Source of the DNA: Cupriavidus oxalaticus
GTDB taxonomy: Bacteria; Pseudomonadota; Gammaproteobacteria; Burkholderiales; Burkholderiaceae
Direction: 5' to 3'
Assembly: GCF_016894385.1 (NCBI RefSeq)
Contig: NZ_CP069811.1
Location: 472,501 to 536,500, forward strand
Length of the DNA: 64,000 bases
Position numbers and translations under genes: made by a program. The first letter of the stretch is position 1. Each line of letters begins with the position of its first letter. A model generated the notes under the pieces. It worked only from the letters and a program-made list of their open reading frames with translations. It ran no database searches and had not been told where the DNA came from. Of this stretch, positions 46,099 to 53,768 are shown in pieces.

Positions 46099-47493
46099 GT
46101 GCCCGTTGTATTTACCCGTGCCGCCGCGGGGACCCTGCTCCTGCTGGGTGTTCTCGCCAGACCCGCGGCCAGCATTGCCGCCGAACCGCAGCCTTCAGCC
46201 GATACTGCCGATGCCGCCGCGCCCTGCACGCCACCGCCCGCCGGCGCCGCGCTGACGCTGGCCCAGGCGCGCCTGGACGCGCTGCGCTGCAACCGCACCA
46301 TCATGGCCGCGCGCCGCGGCGTGGAAGCCAGCCAGGCCGATGTGCAGATCGCCTCGCAGCGGCCCAACCCGGTGCTGAGCCTGGGGGTCGAGAACATCAA
46401 CCCGCATGCCGGCGTCGGCGCCGGCAACCTGCGCAGCAAGACGGTGGACTCCACGCTGCGCGTCGACCAGCTGATCGAAACCGCCAACAAGGGCAACCTG
46501 CGCGTGGACGCCGCGCGCAAGGCCAGCGCCGCGGCGGGCGAGGCGGTGCAGGCCGTGGTGGCGCAGCAGACCGCGCTGGTCGAGCAGGCCTTCTTCGAGG
46601 CGCTGGTCAGCCAGGAACGGGTGGCGGTGCTCAGGGAAACGCTGGCCTTGTACGAACGCACCCGCCAGGCCAGCGAAACGCGGCTGAAGGCGGGCGACGT
46701 GGCGCGTGCCGACGTGAACAAGCTGCAGCTCGACGTACTGCGCGCGCAGAGCGACATGCGCCAGGCCATGACCGACCATTACAGCGACAAGGCCGCGCTG
46801 GCGCAGGCGATGGGGGTGCCCGGCACGCTGTCCGACAACCGGCTGGTCGCCGACTGGCCTGCGCTGGATACGCCGGCACCGCAACCCGATCCCTACCTGC
46901 TCGAGCACCGCCCCGACGTGACCGCCGCGGAGGCGCGGCTGGCCGCGGCCGCCGCCTCGCGCGACCTGGCCCGCGCGGGGCGCGTGCCTGACGTGACCAT
47001 CGGGGCGCAGGCCGAGCATTACCCGGTCTCGCCCACCAACTCCTATGGCAGCGGCAACAGCTTCGGCGTGTTCCTGTCGATCCCGCTGTTCGTGCGCCAC
47101 CGCAACGGCGGCGAGGCGCGCCGCGCTGAAGTCGACTACTACGCCGCGCTGGACGACCGCAACCGCGTGATGCTGGAGGCCGGCAACGAAATCGACCGGC
47201 TGCGCAGCCAGCTCGACACCGCGCGCCAGTCGCTGCGCCAGATGCGCGACGAGGTGCTGCCCGCCGCGGAAAGCGTCGCCGGCAGCGCCGAGTTCGCCTA
47301 CAGCAAGGGCGCCACCGGCGTGCTCGACCTGCTCGATGCGCGCCGCGCGCTGCGCCAGACCCGGCTCGACGCCGTCGAAGCGCAGGGCGCCTACGCCAAG
47401 GCGCTGTCGGCCTACCGCGCCGCTTTACAGACCTCCAAGACCTCCAAGACCTCTGCCACCACGGGCGCGCCCGTGGCCTCGCAGGTTCCCTGA
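46099..47493 (+). CDS. HME efflux outer-membrane channel (CzcC-type)
   Basis: 464 residues from GTG 46099, chosen because the signal peptide VPVVFTRAAAGTLLLLGVLARPAASIAAE then begins the protein; ATG 45997 is the alternative. It is an outer-membrane factor of the TolC fold with two repeats (about 70-250 and 270-450): LTLAQARLDALRCNRTIMAARRGVEASQADVQIASQRPNPVLSLGVENIN and SYGSGNSFGVFLSIPLFVRHRNGGEARRAEVDYYAAL. It carries metal cations out through the outer membrane, with the two genes that follow. The C-terminus has a KTSKTSKTS micro-repeat. Confidence 0.88.
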   Translation: MPVVFTRAAAGTLLLLGVLARPAASIAAEPQPSADTADAAAPCTPPPAGAALTLAQARLDALRCNRTIMAARRGVEASQADVQIASQRPNPVLSLGVENINPHAGVGAGNLRSKTVDSTLRVDQLIETANKGNLRVDAARKASAAAGEAVQAVVAQQTALVEQAFFEALVSQERVAVLRETLALYERTRQASETRLKAGDVARADVNKLQLDVLRAQSDMRQAMTDHYSDKAALAQAMGVPGTLSDNRLVADWPALDTPAPQPDPYLLEHRPDVTAAEARLAAAAASRDLARAGRVPDVTIGAQAEHYPVSPTNSYGSGNSFGVFLSIPLFVRHRNGGEARRAEVDYYAALDDRNRVMLEAGNEIDRLRSQLDTARQSLRQMRDEVLPAAESVAGSAEFAYSKGATGVLDLLDARRALRQTRLDAVEAQGAYAKALSAYRAALQTSKTSKTSATTGAPVASQVP

Positions 47494-47532
47494 CAGGCAC
47501 GTCCCTGAACCCGCAGTTCCCGCGCATTCTTC

Positions 47533-48771
47533 ATGTCTCACTTGTCACGCATGTTCCGCCGCACGTCCTGCACCCGTCGTTCACTTTTTCCCGCCGATTC
47601 CGATTCCGCACGGCTGTCTGCCGTCTGCGCCGTGGCGCTGTGCGCGCTGGTGCTCGCCGCCTGCGGCAAGTCCGAGCCGCCCAGGCCCGATGACGATCCC
47701 AAGGTCAGCGGCAACACCATCCAGTTTCCGGCCAGCGTGAAATCGCTGCCCGGCATTGCCGGCGAACCCGCCCGGTCCGGCGGCGAGCGCATGCTGAACC
47801 TGCCGGGCCGGCTGGTGTGGAACGAGGACAAGACCGTGCGCGTGTCCACGCCCTTTGCCGGCCGCGTGACCGAGATCCTGGTGCAGCCGGGCGCCACCGT
47901 CAGGGCCGGCCAGCCGCTGGCCAGCCTGACCTCGCCGGACTTCGGCGTGGCCCAGGCCGACGCGCGCAAGGCCGCCGCCGACAGCGCGGTCGCGGCCAAG
48001 GCGCTGGCGCGCCAGCGCGAGCTGTACGGCGCCGGCATCATCGCGCAGAAGGAACTGGAGCAGTCGCAGGCCGACGCCGCGCGCGCCGCGGCCGACCTGC
48101 AGCGCACGCAGGCGGCGCTGCGCCAGTACGGCGCTGCGGCAGGCAGCGACGGCGTGAACCAGCGCTTCGCGCTGCGCAGCCCGATCGACGGCCTGGTGGT
48201 CGAGCGCAACATCAACCAGGGCATGGAGCTGCGCCCCGACCAGCCGCCCGCCGCGCCGCTGTTCCTGATCACCGACCCGACCACGCTGTGGGCGCAGGTC
48301 GATGCCGGGGAATCCGACCTCAGCCTGTTCCGCGACGGCGTCACCGTGCAGGTGGTCACTGCCGCCTACCCCGGCGAAACCTTCACCGGCACCGTGGTCA
48401 AGATCGCCGACTATGTCGACCCGACCGCGCGCAGCATCAAGGTCCGGCTGAGTGTGCCCAATCCCGGGCGCCGCCTGAAGGCCGAGATGTTCGTCACGGC
48501 GCGCATGCCCGCGGCCTCGTTCGAAGGCATCGCCGTGCCTTCCAAGGCGGTGTTCCTGGCCGACAACCGCAACTATGTCTTCGTGCGCACCGCCCCCAAC
48601 ACCTTCGAGCGCCGCCAGGTGCGCGTGGGCGTGACCATGCCCGGCACCACCGAACTGCTGGAAGGCGTGAAGGAAGGCGAGACCGTGGTGACCGAGGGCA
48701 ACCTCTACCTGCAGGACATCCTGCGCGATGCCACAGCGGTCAATGCGGCGCGTGCGGCCGACAAGAAGTGA
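47533..48771 (+). CDS. HME efflux periplasmic adaptor (CzcB/CusB-type), lipoprotein
   Basis: 412 residues. A long N-terminus is followed by the lipobox LVLAACGKSE (Cys about residue 45). The adaptor order is seen: barrel-sandwich half VRVSTPFAGRVTEILVQPGATVRAGQPLASLTSPD, helical hairpin about 135-200, second half FALRSPIDGLVVERNINQGMELR, and beta-barrel VDPTARSIKVRLSVPNPGRRLKAEMFV. It joins pump and channel and may hand over metal. No His- or Met-rich N-terminal metal-binding tail is seen. It lies 39 bp after the channel gene and 13 bp before the pump gene. Confidence 0.92.
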   Translation: MSHLSRMFRRTSCTRRSLFPADSDSARLSAVCAVALCALVLAACGKSEPPRPDDDPKVSGNTIQFPASVKSLPGIAGEPARSGGERMLNLPGRLVWNEDKTVRVSTPFAGRVTEILVQPGATVRAGQPLASLTSPDFGVAQADARKAAADSAVAAKALARQRELYGAGIIAQKELEQSQADAARAAADLQRTQAALRQYGAAAGSDGVNQRFALRSPIDGLVVERNINQGMELRPDQPPAAPLFLITDPTTLWAQVDAGESDLSLFRDGVTVQVVTAAYPGETFTGTVVKIADYVDPTARSIKVRLSVPNPGRRLKAEMFVTARMPAASFEGIAVPSKAVFLADNRNYVFVRTAPNTFERRQVRVGVTMPGTTELLEGVKEGETVVTEGNLYLQDILRDATAVNAARAADKK

Positions 48772-48784
48772 GGACGGCCGCCAC

Positions 48785-51700
48785 ATGATCTCGCGCATCG
48801 TCAGTTTTGCCCTGCACCAGAAGCTCTTTGTCTGGCTGGGCCTGCTCATCTTCGTCGGCGGCGGCCTGGCCGCGTTCAAGAACCTGCCCATCGAGGCCTT
48901 CCCTGACGTTTCCGACATCCAGGTCAACGTCATCACGCTGTACCCTGGCCGCGCCGCGGAAGAAGTCGAGCGGCAGGTCACCATCCCGATCGAGACCGCG
49001 CTGGCCGGCACGCCCAACGCGGTGCGGGTGTTCTCGCACACCCAGTTCGGCCTGTCGTTCATGATGGTGACCTTCAACGACCGCGCCACCGACGTGACCG
49101 CGCGCCAGCAGATCCTGGAGCGGCTGCGCAGCGTCGACCTGCCCGACGGCGTGCACCCGGACCTGGCGCCGCTGTCGACCGCGATCGGCGAGATCTTCCG
49201 CTTCCGCCTGACCGGCAAGGGCTATACGCCGCAGGAGCTGCGCACGCTGCAGGACTGGGTGGTCGAGAAGAACCTGCGCCAGGTGCCGGGCGTGGCCGAC
49301 CTGGTGACGATCGGCGGCACCATCAAGCAGTACGAGGTCAACCCCAACCTGGCGCGCATGCGCGACGCCGGGATCTCGCTGTCGGAGCTCTTTACCGCGC
49401 TGCAGCGCGGCAATGCCAACGCCGGCGGCGGCGCGGTCGCGCACGGGCGCCAGCAGTTCCTGCTGCGCTCGCTGGGCAGCTTCCGCACCTCGGCCGACAT
49501 CGCCAGTGTGGTGGTGGCCGAGAACAACGGCACGCCGATCCTGGTCAAGGACATTGCCGAGGTCAAGGTCGGCAGCGCGCCGCCGCAGGGCCTGATGGGC
49601 CAGGACGACGAAGACGACATCGTCTCGGGCATCGTGGTGATGCGCAAGGGCGAGAACCCGTCGGCGGTGCTGGAGGCACTGAAGGCGAAGATCGAGTTGC
49701 TCGACGACCAGATCCTGCCCAAGGGCGTGAAGATCGTGCCGTACTACGACCGCTCCACGCTGATCGACAAGACCCTGCACACGGTGTTCGGCAACCTGGT
49801 CGAAGGCGCGCTGCTGGTGATGGCGGTGCTGTACCTGTTCCTGGCCAACGTGCGCGCCGCGGCGATCGTGGCGCTGGTGATCCCGCTGGCGCTGCTGTCG
49901 ACCTTCATCGGGCTCACCTGGGTCGGCATCCCGGCCAACCTGCTGTCATTGGGGGCGATGGACTTCGGTATCATCGTCGACGGCGCGGTGATCGTGGTCG
50001 AGAACATCTTCAAGCGCCTGGGCGAGCTCAAGGCGCAGCAGATCCGCGACAGCAAGGCGCGGCTGCACGCGATCCTGCAGGCCACGACCGAAGTGGGCCG
50101 CCCGACCGTGTTCTCGATGGTCATCATCATCGCCGCGCACATCCCGATCTTTACGCTGCAGCGGCACGAGGGCAAGATCTTCGCGCCGATGGCCTATACC
50201 GTGACGGGCGCGCTGATCGGTTCGCTGATCCTCTCGCTGACGCTGGTGCCGCTGCTGTGCCACCTGCTGCTGACGAAGAACATCGCGCACGACGACAATT
50301 TCATCGTGCGCCATTGCAAGCGGCTGTACGAGCCCATGCTGGGCTGGGCGCTCGACCACAAGAAGCTGGTGGTGGGCGCCGCGCTGGGCCTGCTGGTGGC
50401 GACGGTGGGCGTGGGCAAGTTCCTCGGCAGCGAGTTCCTGCCCGAGCTGGATGAGGGCTCGATGTGGGTCAGCTTCGACCTGCCGGCCTCGGTCTCGATC
50501 GACGAGGCGCGCGACCAGGCGCGGCTGCTGCGCAGCGTGATCCGCAAGACGCCGGAGGTCAACACCACTATCTCCAAGGTGGGCCGCCCCGACGACGGCA
50601 CCGATCCCAAGCTGATCAACACCGTCGAGGTCTTGGTCGACCTCAAGCCCGAGAAGCAATGGCGCGACGGCTTGAACAAGCGCGCCATCATCGGCGAGAT
50701 CGACAGGCACCTGCGCCAGCTGCCCGGCATCGAGCCCAATTTCTCGCAGCCGGTGCGCGACAACATCCTGGAAAGCATCTCGCAGATCAAGGGCCAGATC
50801 GTGATCAAGGTGCAGAGCGACAGCCTTGAGCAGAACAAGAAGGTGGCCGACCAGATCCTGGCCAACGTGCAGTCGGTCAAGGGCGTGATGCGCGCCTTCA
50901 TCGACCGCGACGGCGAGCTGCCGCAGTACGTGCTGGAGTTCGACCGCGCCCAGGCCGCGCGCTACGGCATCAACGTGGCCGACGTGCAGGACCTGATGGA
51001 GACCGCGCTGGCGGGCAAGGCCGCCACCGAGCTGTGGGAAGGCGAGCGCCACTTCAGCGTGGCGGTGCGCCTGAAGCCGTCCGAGCGCGAGCTGCCCAAC
51101 CTGCCCAATATCTTCATGCAGACCGCCGACGGCGCGCAGGTGCCGCTGTCGCAGCTGGTGACGTTCCGCGCGGCCTCGGGCGCAATGAACATCAGCCGCG
51201 AGAACGGCCAGCGCACCACCTCGATCGGCATCTTCATCCGCGACCGCGACATGGGCAGCGTGGTCAAGGACATGCAGGCGCTGGTGAAGAAGAACGTCAG
51301 GGCCGACGATGTCAAGATCAGCTGGTCGGGCGAGTTCGAGAACCAGGAGCGCGCCATGGCGCGGCTGGCGATCGTGGTGCCGCTGTCGGTGCTGATGATC
51401 TTCCTGCTGCTGTTCAACGCGTTCAAGTCGTTCAAGAGCGCGACGCTGATCATCTCGAACATCCCGTTCGCGCTGATCGGCGGCGTGTTCGCGCTGTTCC
51501 TGACCGGCATCCCGCTGTCGGTGTCGGCGGCGATCGGCTTTATCGCGCTGTTCGGCCAGGCGGTGCTCAACGGCGTGGTGATGGTGACCTACTTCAACCA
51601 GCTGCGCGACGAGGGCATGCCGGTGCGCCAGGCCGTGCTGACCGGCTCGATGGACCGGCTGCGCACGGTGCTGATGACCGCGCTGCTGGCGATGCTGGGC

Positions 51701-51907
51701 CTGTTCCCGATGGCGGTCTCGCGCGCGATCGGTTCGGAGACGCAGCGCCCGCTGGCCATCGTCATCATCGGCGGCCTGATCACTGCCACGGTGCTGACGC
51801 TGATCGTGCTGCCGACGCTGTACGAATGGATGGTCGGCCGCAACTGGCCGGACGAAGAAGGCGAAGCGCCTGACGAGAACAAGCTGACGACGTCGATTGC
51901 TGGCTGA
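48785..51907 (+). CDS. Heavy-metal efflux RND pump (CzcA/CusA family)
   Basis: 1040 residues from ATG 48785. It is a proton-driven inner-membrane trimer with 12 helices and two large periplasmic loops. The HME signature LSLGAMDFGIIVDGAVIVVENIFKRLGE (about 395-420) has the paired Asp and the Glu of the proton relay. PIEAFPDVSDIQVNVITLYPG marks the N-terminus, and IGFIALFGQAVLNGVVMVTYFNQLR the second half. The sequence fits divalent cation pumps (Zn, Co, Cd, Ni) better than Cu/Ag ones, but the metal cannot be fixed by eye. No sensor kinase or regulator is adjacent. A hairpin follows 17 bp after the stop. Confidence 0.93.
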   Translation: MISRIVSFALHQKLFVWLGLLIFVGGGLAAFKNLPIEAFPDVSDIQVNVITLYPGRAAEEVERQVTIPIETALAGTPNAVRVFSHTQFGLSFMMVTFNDRATDVTARQQILERLRSVDLPDGVHPDLAPLSTAIGEIFRFRLTGKGYTPQELRTLQDWVVEKNLRQVPGVADLVTIGGTIKQYEVNPNLARMRDAGISLSELFTALQRGNANAGGGAVAHGRQQFLLRSLGSFRTSADIASVVVAENNGTPILVKDIAEVKVGSAPPQGLMGQDDEDDIVSGIVVMRKGENPSAVLEALKAKIELLDDQILPKGVKIVPYYDRSTLIDKTLHTVFGNLVEGALLVMAVLYLFLANVRAAAIVALVIPLALLSTFIGLTWVGIPANLLSLGAMDFGIIVDGAVIVVENIFKRLGELKAQQIRDSKARLHAILQATTEVGRPTVFSMVIIIAAHIPIFTLQRHEGKIFAPMAYTVTGALIGSLILSLTLVPLLCHLLLTKNIAHDDNFIVRHCKRLYEPMLGWALDHKKLVVGAALGLLVATVGVGKFLGSEFLPELDEGSMWVSFDLPASVSIDEARDQARLLRSVIRKTPEVNTTISKVGRPDDGTDPKLINTVEVLVDLKPEKQWRDGLNKRAIIGEIDRHLRQLPGIEPNFSQPVRDNILESISQIKGQIVIKVQSDSLEQNKKVADQILANVQSVKGVMRAFIDRDGELPQYVLEFDRAQAARYGINVADVQDLMETALAGKAATELWEGERHFSVAVRLKPSERELPNLPNIFMQTADGAQVPLSQLVTFRAASGAMNISRENGQRTTSIGIFIRDRDMGSVVKDMQALVKKNVRADDVKISWSGEFENQERAMARLAIVVPLSVLMIFLLLFNAFKSFKSATLIISNIPFALIGGVFALFLTGIPLSVSAAIGFIALFGQAVLNGVVMVTYFNQLRDEGMPVRQAVLTGSMDRLRTVLMTALLAMLGLFPMAVSRAIGSETQRPLAIVIIGGLITATVLTLIVLPTLYEWMVGRNWPDEEGEAPDENKLTTSIAG

Positions 51908-51924
51908 GGCTTTCCGGTTGGTGC

Positions 51925-51956
51925 GCTCCCCTCTCCCGCGAGCTGGAGAGGGGAGC
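51925..51956. repeat. CCCTCTCCC-family hairpin (copy 4), likely terminator of the efflux operon
   Basis: 12-bp arms GCTCCCCTCTCC (51925-51936) and GGAGAGGGGAGC (51945-51956), followed by CTTCTT. Its place right after the pump gene suggests that it ends the transcript. Confidence 0.6.
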
Positions 51957-52112
51957 CTTCTTCACGCGCGATCTCCCGCAAGTGCCGCCCCCGGACCCTG
52001 GTGTCGGAATAGTCTGACGCGCCTTTCGGAGCCCAACGCCTGCTTCCCATTACCCCTGCCGCCTACGCTGTACATACGGCGTGGCCAGCAGCGCATCGCC
52101 GCCGGCCCCTTA

Positions 52113-52178
52113 ATGCGTACGACCCTTAGTGCGTACGACTATGCGTACGACTATGCGTACGACTATGCGTACGACTAC
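52113..52178. repeat. 12-bp tandem repeat before the CX10C protein
   Basis: GCGTACGAC occurs five times; the last four are spaced 12 bp apart as exact TATGCGTACGAC-type units. Each has a CGTACG palindrome. The array ends about 25 bp before the start codon at 52204 and so lies in the promoter or leader. Confidence 0.85.
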
Positions 52179-52203
52179 GCAATCAACTGGAAAGGAGCTC
52201 GAC

Positions 52204-52815
52204 ATGATGAAGAAATGGCTGACTGCAGCAGTGTGTTCGATGATGGTCGCGGCCCCCGCGGGCTATGCCCTGGCGCAAGCGACAGCGCCCGGTACGCCGC
52301 CATCCACCACGGCCGCTACCGGCGCCCGCGCCGACTACAATGCTGCGGCCAAACAGGCTGACGCGGACTACAAGGCTGCCACCACCAAGTGCGACGGCAT
52401 GAAGGACAACGCCAAGGACGTGTGCAAGGCGGAAGCCAAGCGCGACCGCGACGTGGCCAAGGCCCAGGCCGAAGCCAGGCGCGACGGCACGCAGAAGTCC
52501 ATGGCCAAGGCCGAGAAAGTGAAGGCCGACCGTGACTATGACGTCGCCAAGGAAATGTGCGACGACAAGACGGGCAACGACAAGGACGTTTGCAAGAAGG
52601 ACGCCAAGGCAGCCCATGAGAAGGCCCTGGCCGAAGCCAAGGTCGACAAGGCCGCGGCAACCGGCTCGCGCACCGATGTAGCGGAAGCCCGTGCCGAGGC
52701 CAGGAAGGACGCCACCGACGCCGCCTACAAGGCTGACAAGGAGCGTTGCGATGCCATGTCCGGCGATACCAAGGACAAGTGCCAGGCTGACGTAAAGGCC
52801 AAGTACGGCAAGTAA
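52204..52815 (+). CDS. Secreted hypothetical protein with three CX10C repeats
   Basis: 203 residues from ATG 52204 (AAAGGAG 7 bases upstream). The signal peptide MMKKWLTAAVCSMMVAAPAGYALAQA is clear. The mature protein is Lys/Ala/Asp-rich and helical, with three units of the form C-x10-C: KCDGMKDNAKDVCK, MCDDKTGNDKDVCK and RCDAMSGDTKDKCQ, each after a helix such as DYKAATT. Each pair probably makes a disulfide staple between helices. No named family recognised; TolA-like likeness is only due to the Lys/Ala composition. A CsbD-like stress gene follows 163 bp on, hinting at an envelope-stress setting. Confidence 0.75.
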   Translation: MMKKWLTAAVCSMMVAAPAGYALAQATAPGTPPSTTAATGARADYNAAAKQADADYKAATTKCDGMKDNAKDVCKAEAKRDRDVAKAQAEARRDGTQKSMAKAEKVKADRDYDVAKEMCDDKTGNDKDVCKKDAKAAHEKALAEAKVDKAAATGSRTDVAEARAEARKDATDAAYKADKERCDAMSGDTKDKCQADVKAKYGK

Positions 52816-52978
52816 GTACGGCAAGCAAGGCGGAAAACAGGCCGGCAGGCAGCACATGCCGGCACTGTCGCCGACACGGCCCAGCCGGGCCGCCCGCCAG
52901 CCACTGGCGGACCATTCATCGACGCATTGACGGGCGGCCCCTGGTGGGGCCCGTCCGCCCCGCATGAAGGAGCACAGC

Positions 52979-53182
52979 ATGAACTGGGACCAGGTTGAAG
53001 GCAAGTGGGAGCAGGCCAAGGGCAAGATCAAGGAAAAGTGGGGCAAGCTCACCGACGATGACATCGCGCAGATCAACGGCAAGCGCGACCAGCTCGCCGG
53101 CCGTATCCAGGAGCGCTATGGCTATACCAAGGAACGCGCCGAGGAAGAAATGAAGGCGTGGGAGAACGACTCGCGCTGGTAA
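52979..53182 (+). CDS. CsbD-family stress-related small protein
   Basis: 67 residues from ATG 52979, with AAGGAG 7 bases upstream; an ATG at 52964 lies before that site and is less likely. MNWDQVEGKWEQAKGKIKEKWGKLTDDDIAQINGKRDQLAGRIQERYGYTKERAEEEMKAW is a textbook CsbD sequence, a small helical protein often induced by general or envelope stress. Its molecular role is unknown. A strong terminator follows. Confidence 0.93.
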   Translation: MNWDQVEGKWEQAKGKIKEKWGKLTDDDIAQINGKRDQLAGRIQERYGYTKERAEEEMKAWENDSRW

Positions 53183-53203
53183 GCCGGCTTGTCATGGCAG
53201 CAA

Positions 53204-53243
53204 AAGGCGGGACGCCCTTGGGGGTGTCCCGCCTTCTTTTTTG
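53204..53243 (+). terminator. Rho-independent terminator after the CsbD gene
   Basis: AAGGCGGGACGCCC and GGGTGTCCCGCCTT pair with one G-U, short loop, then CTTTTTT. Confidence 0.9.
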
Positions 53244-53275
53244 AGTTTTCGCCGGACGTTGTGTGCCGATGGTGT

Positions 53276-53310
53276 GCTCCCTCTCCCGCCTGCGCGGGAA
53301 TGACGGTGGC
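53276..53310. repeat. Hybrid hairpin repeat
   Basis: Begins GCTCCCTCTCCCGC like the CCCTCTCCC family and continues CTGCGCGGGAATGACGG like the right half of the TTCCCGC family at 45761. It looks like a recombinant of the two. The surrounding gap 53244-53570 holds nothing else I can support. Confidence 0.6.
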
Positions 53311-53570
53311 CTTTGATTCTTTGGTGGTACTAATAAAATCAAAAGATCAGCGAGGGTTCCTGGGTAGGGGAGCAAACAGGTAGGGGCCTTTGACTATCCC
53401 CACGACGTGGAGAGTGGCCCGCACTGCTTCAAGCAGGCGTTAGCTCTATATGCAATGCGGTGCGCTGATGTGCATGGTGTGGCACGCAGAGGGGCCGCTG
53501 GTGATCTGACCGGACGACAGCGGAGGCCATTGCAACGGCGGGCACGCCGTAAGGCGGGCAGCCGCGGCGT

Positions 53571-53768
53571 TCACGCGTCGCGCCGCGGCGCCTCCGCGCC
53601 ATACCCCAGCAGCCCCGCCAGCAGCGGCCAGCGCCGCGCCGCCGCCTGCGCGGCGCGCTGTTCCTGGTGGTCGAAATAGCGGCGCGGGTCGAAACCGGCG
53701 ACCTCGCCGCCCAGCACGTCGATATCGCTGCGTGCCAGCGGCAGCCCGCGTGCGTTGGCCGGCTTCAT
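53571..53768 (-). CDS. bcsR: Cellulose biosynthesis protein BcsR-like
   Basis: 65 residues from ATG 53768, overlapping the bcsG stop as ATGA. The C-terminal part YFDHQEQRAAQAAARRWPLLAGLLGYG matches the end of E. coli BcsR (YxDISQREQLAAALKRWPLLAEF, from memory), and ARSDIDVLGGEVAGFDPRR fits its N-terminal part. BcsR is a short regulatory subunit that pairs with BcsQ beneath the cellulose synthase complex. Here it is the last gene of the operon rather than the first. Its small size makes the call tentative but context supports it. Confidence 0.75.
   Translation of the reverse strand: MKPANARGLPLARSDIDVLGGEVAGFDPRRYFDHQEQRAAQAAARRWPLLAGLLGYGAEAPRRDA

Noticed and set aside
52113..52178. CRISPR-like array
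   Set aside because: Units are 12-bp head-to-tail repeats with no spacers; it is a tandem repeat.
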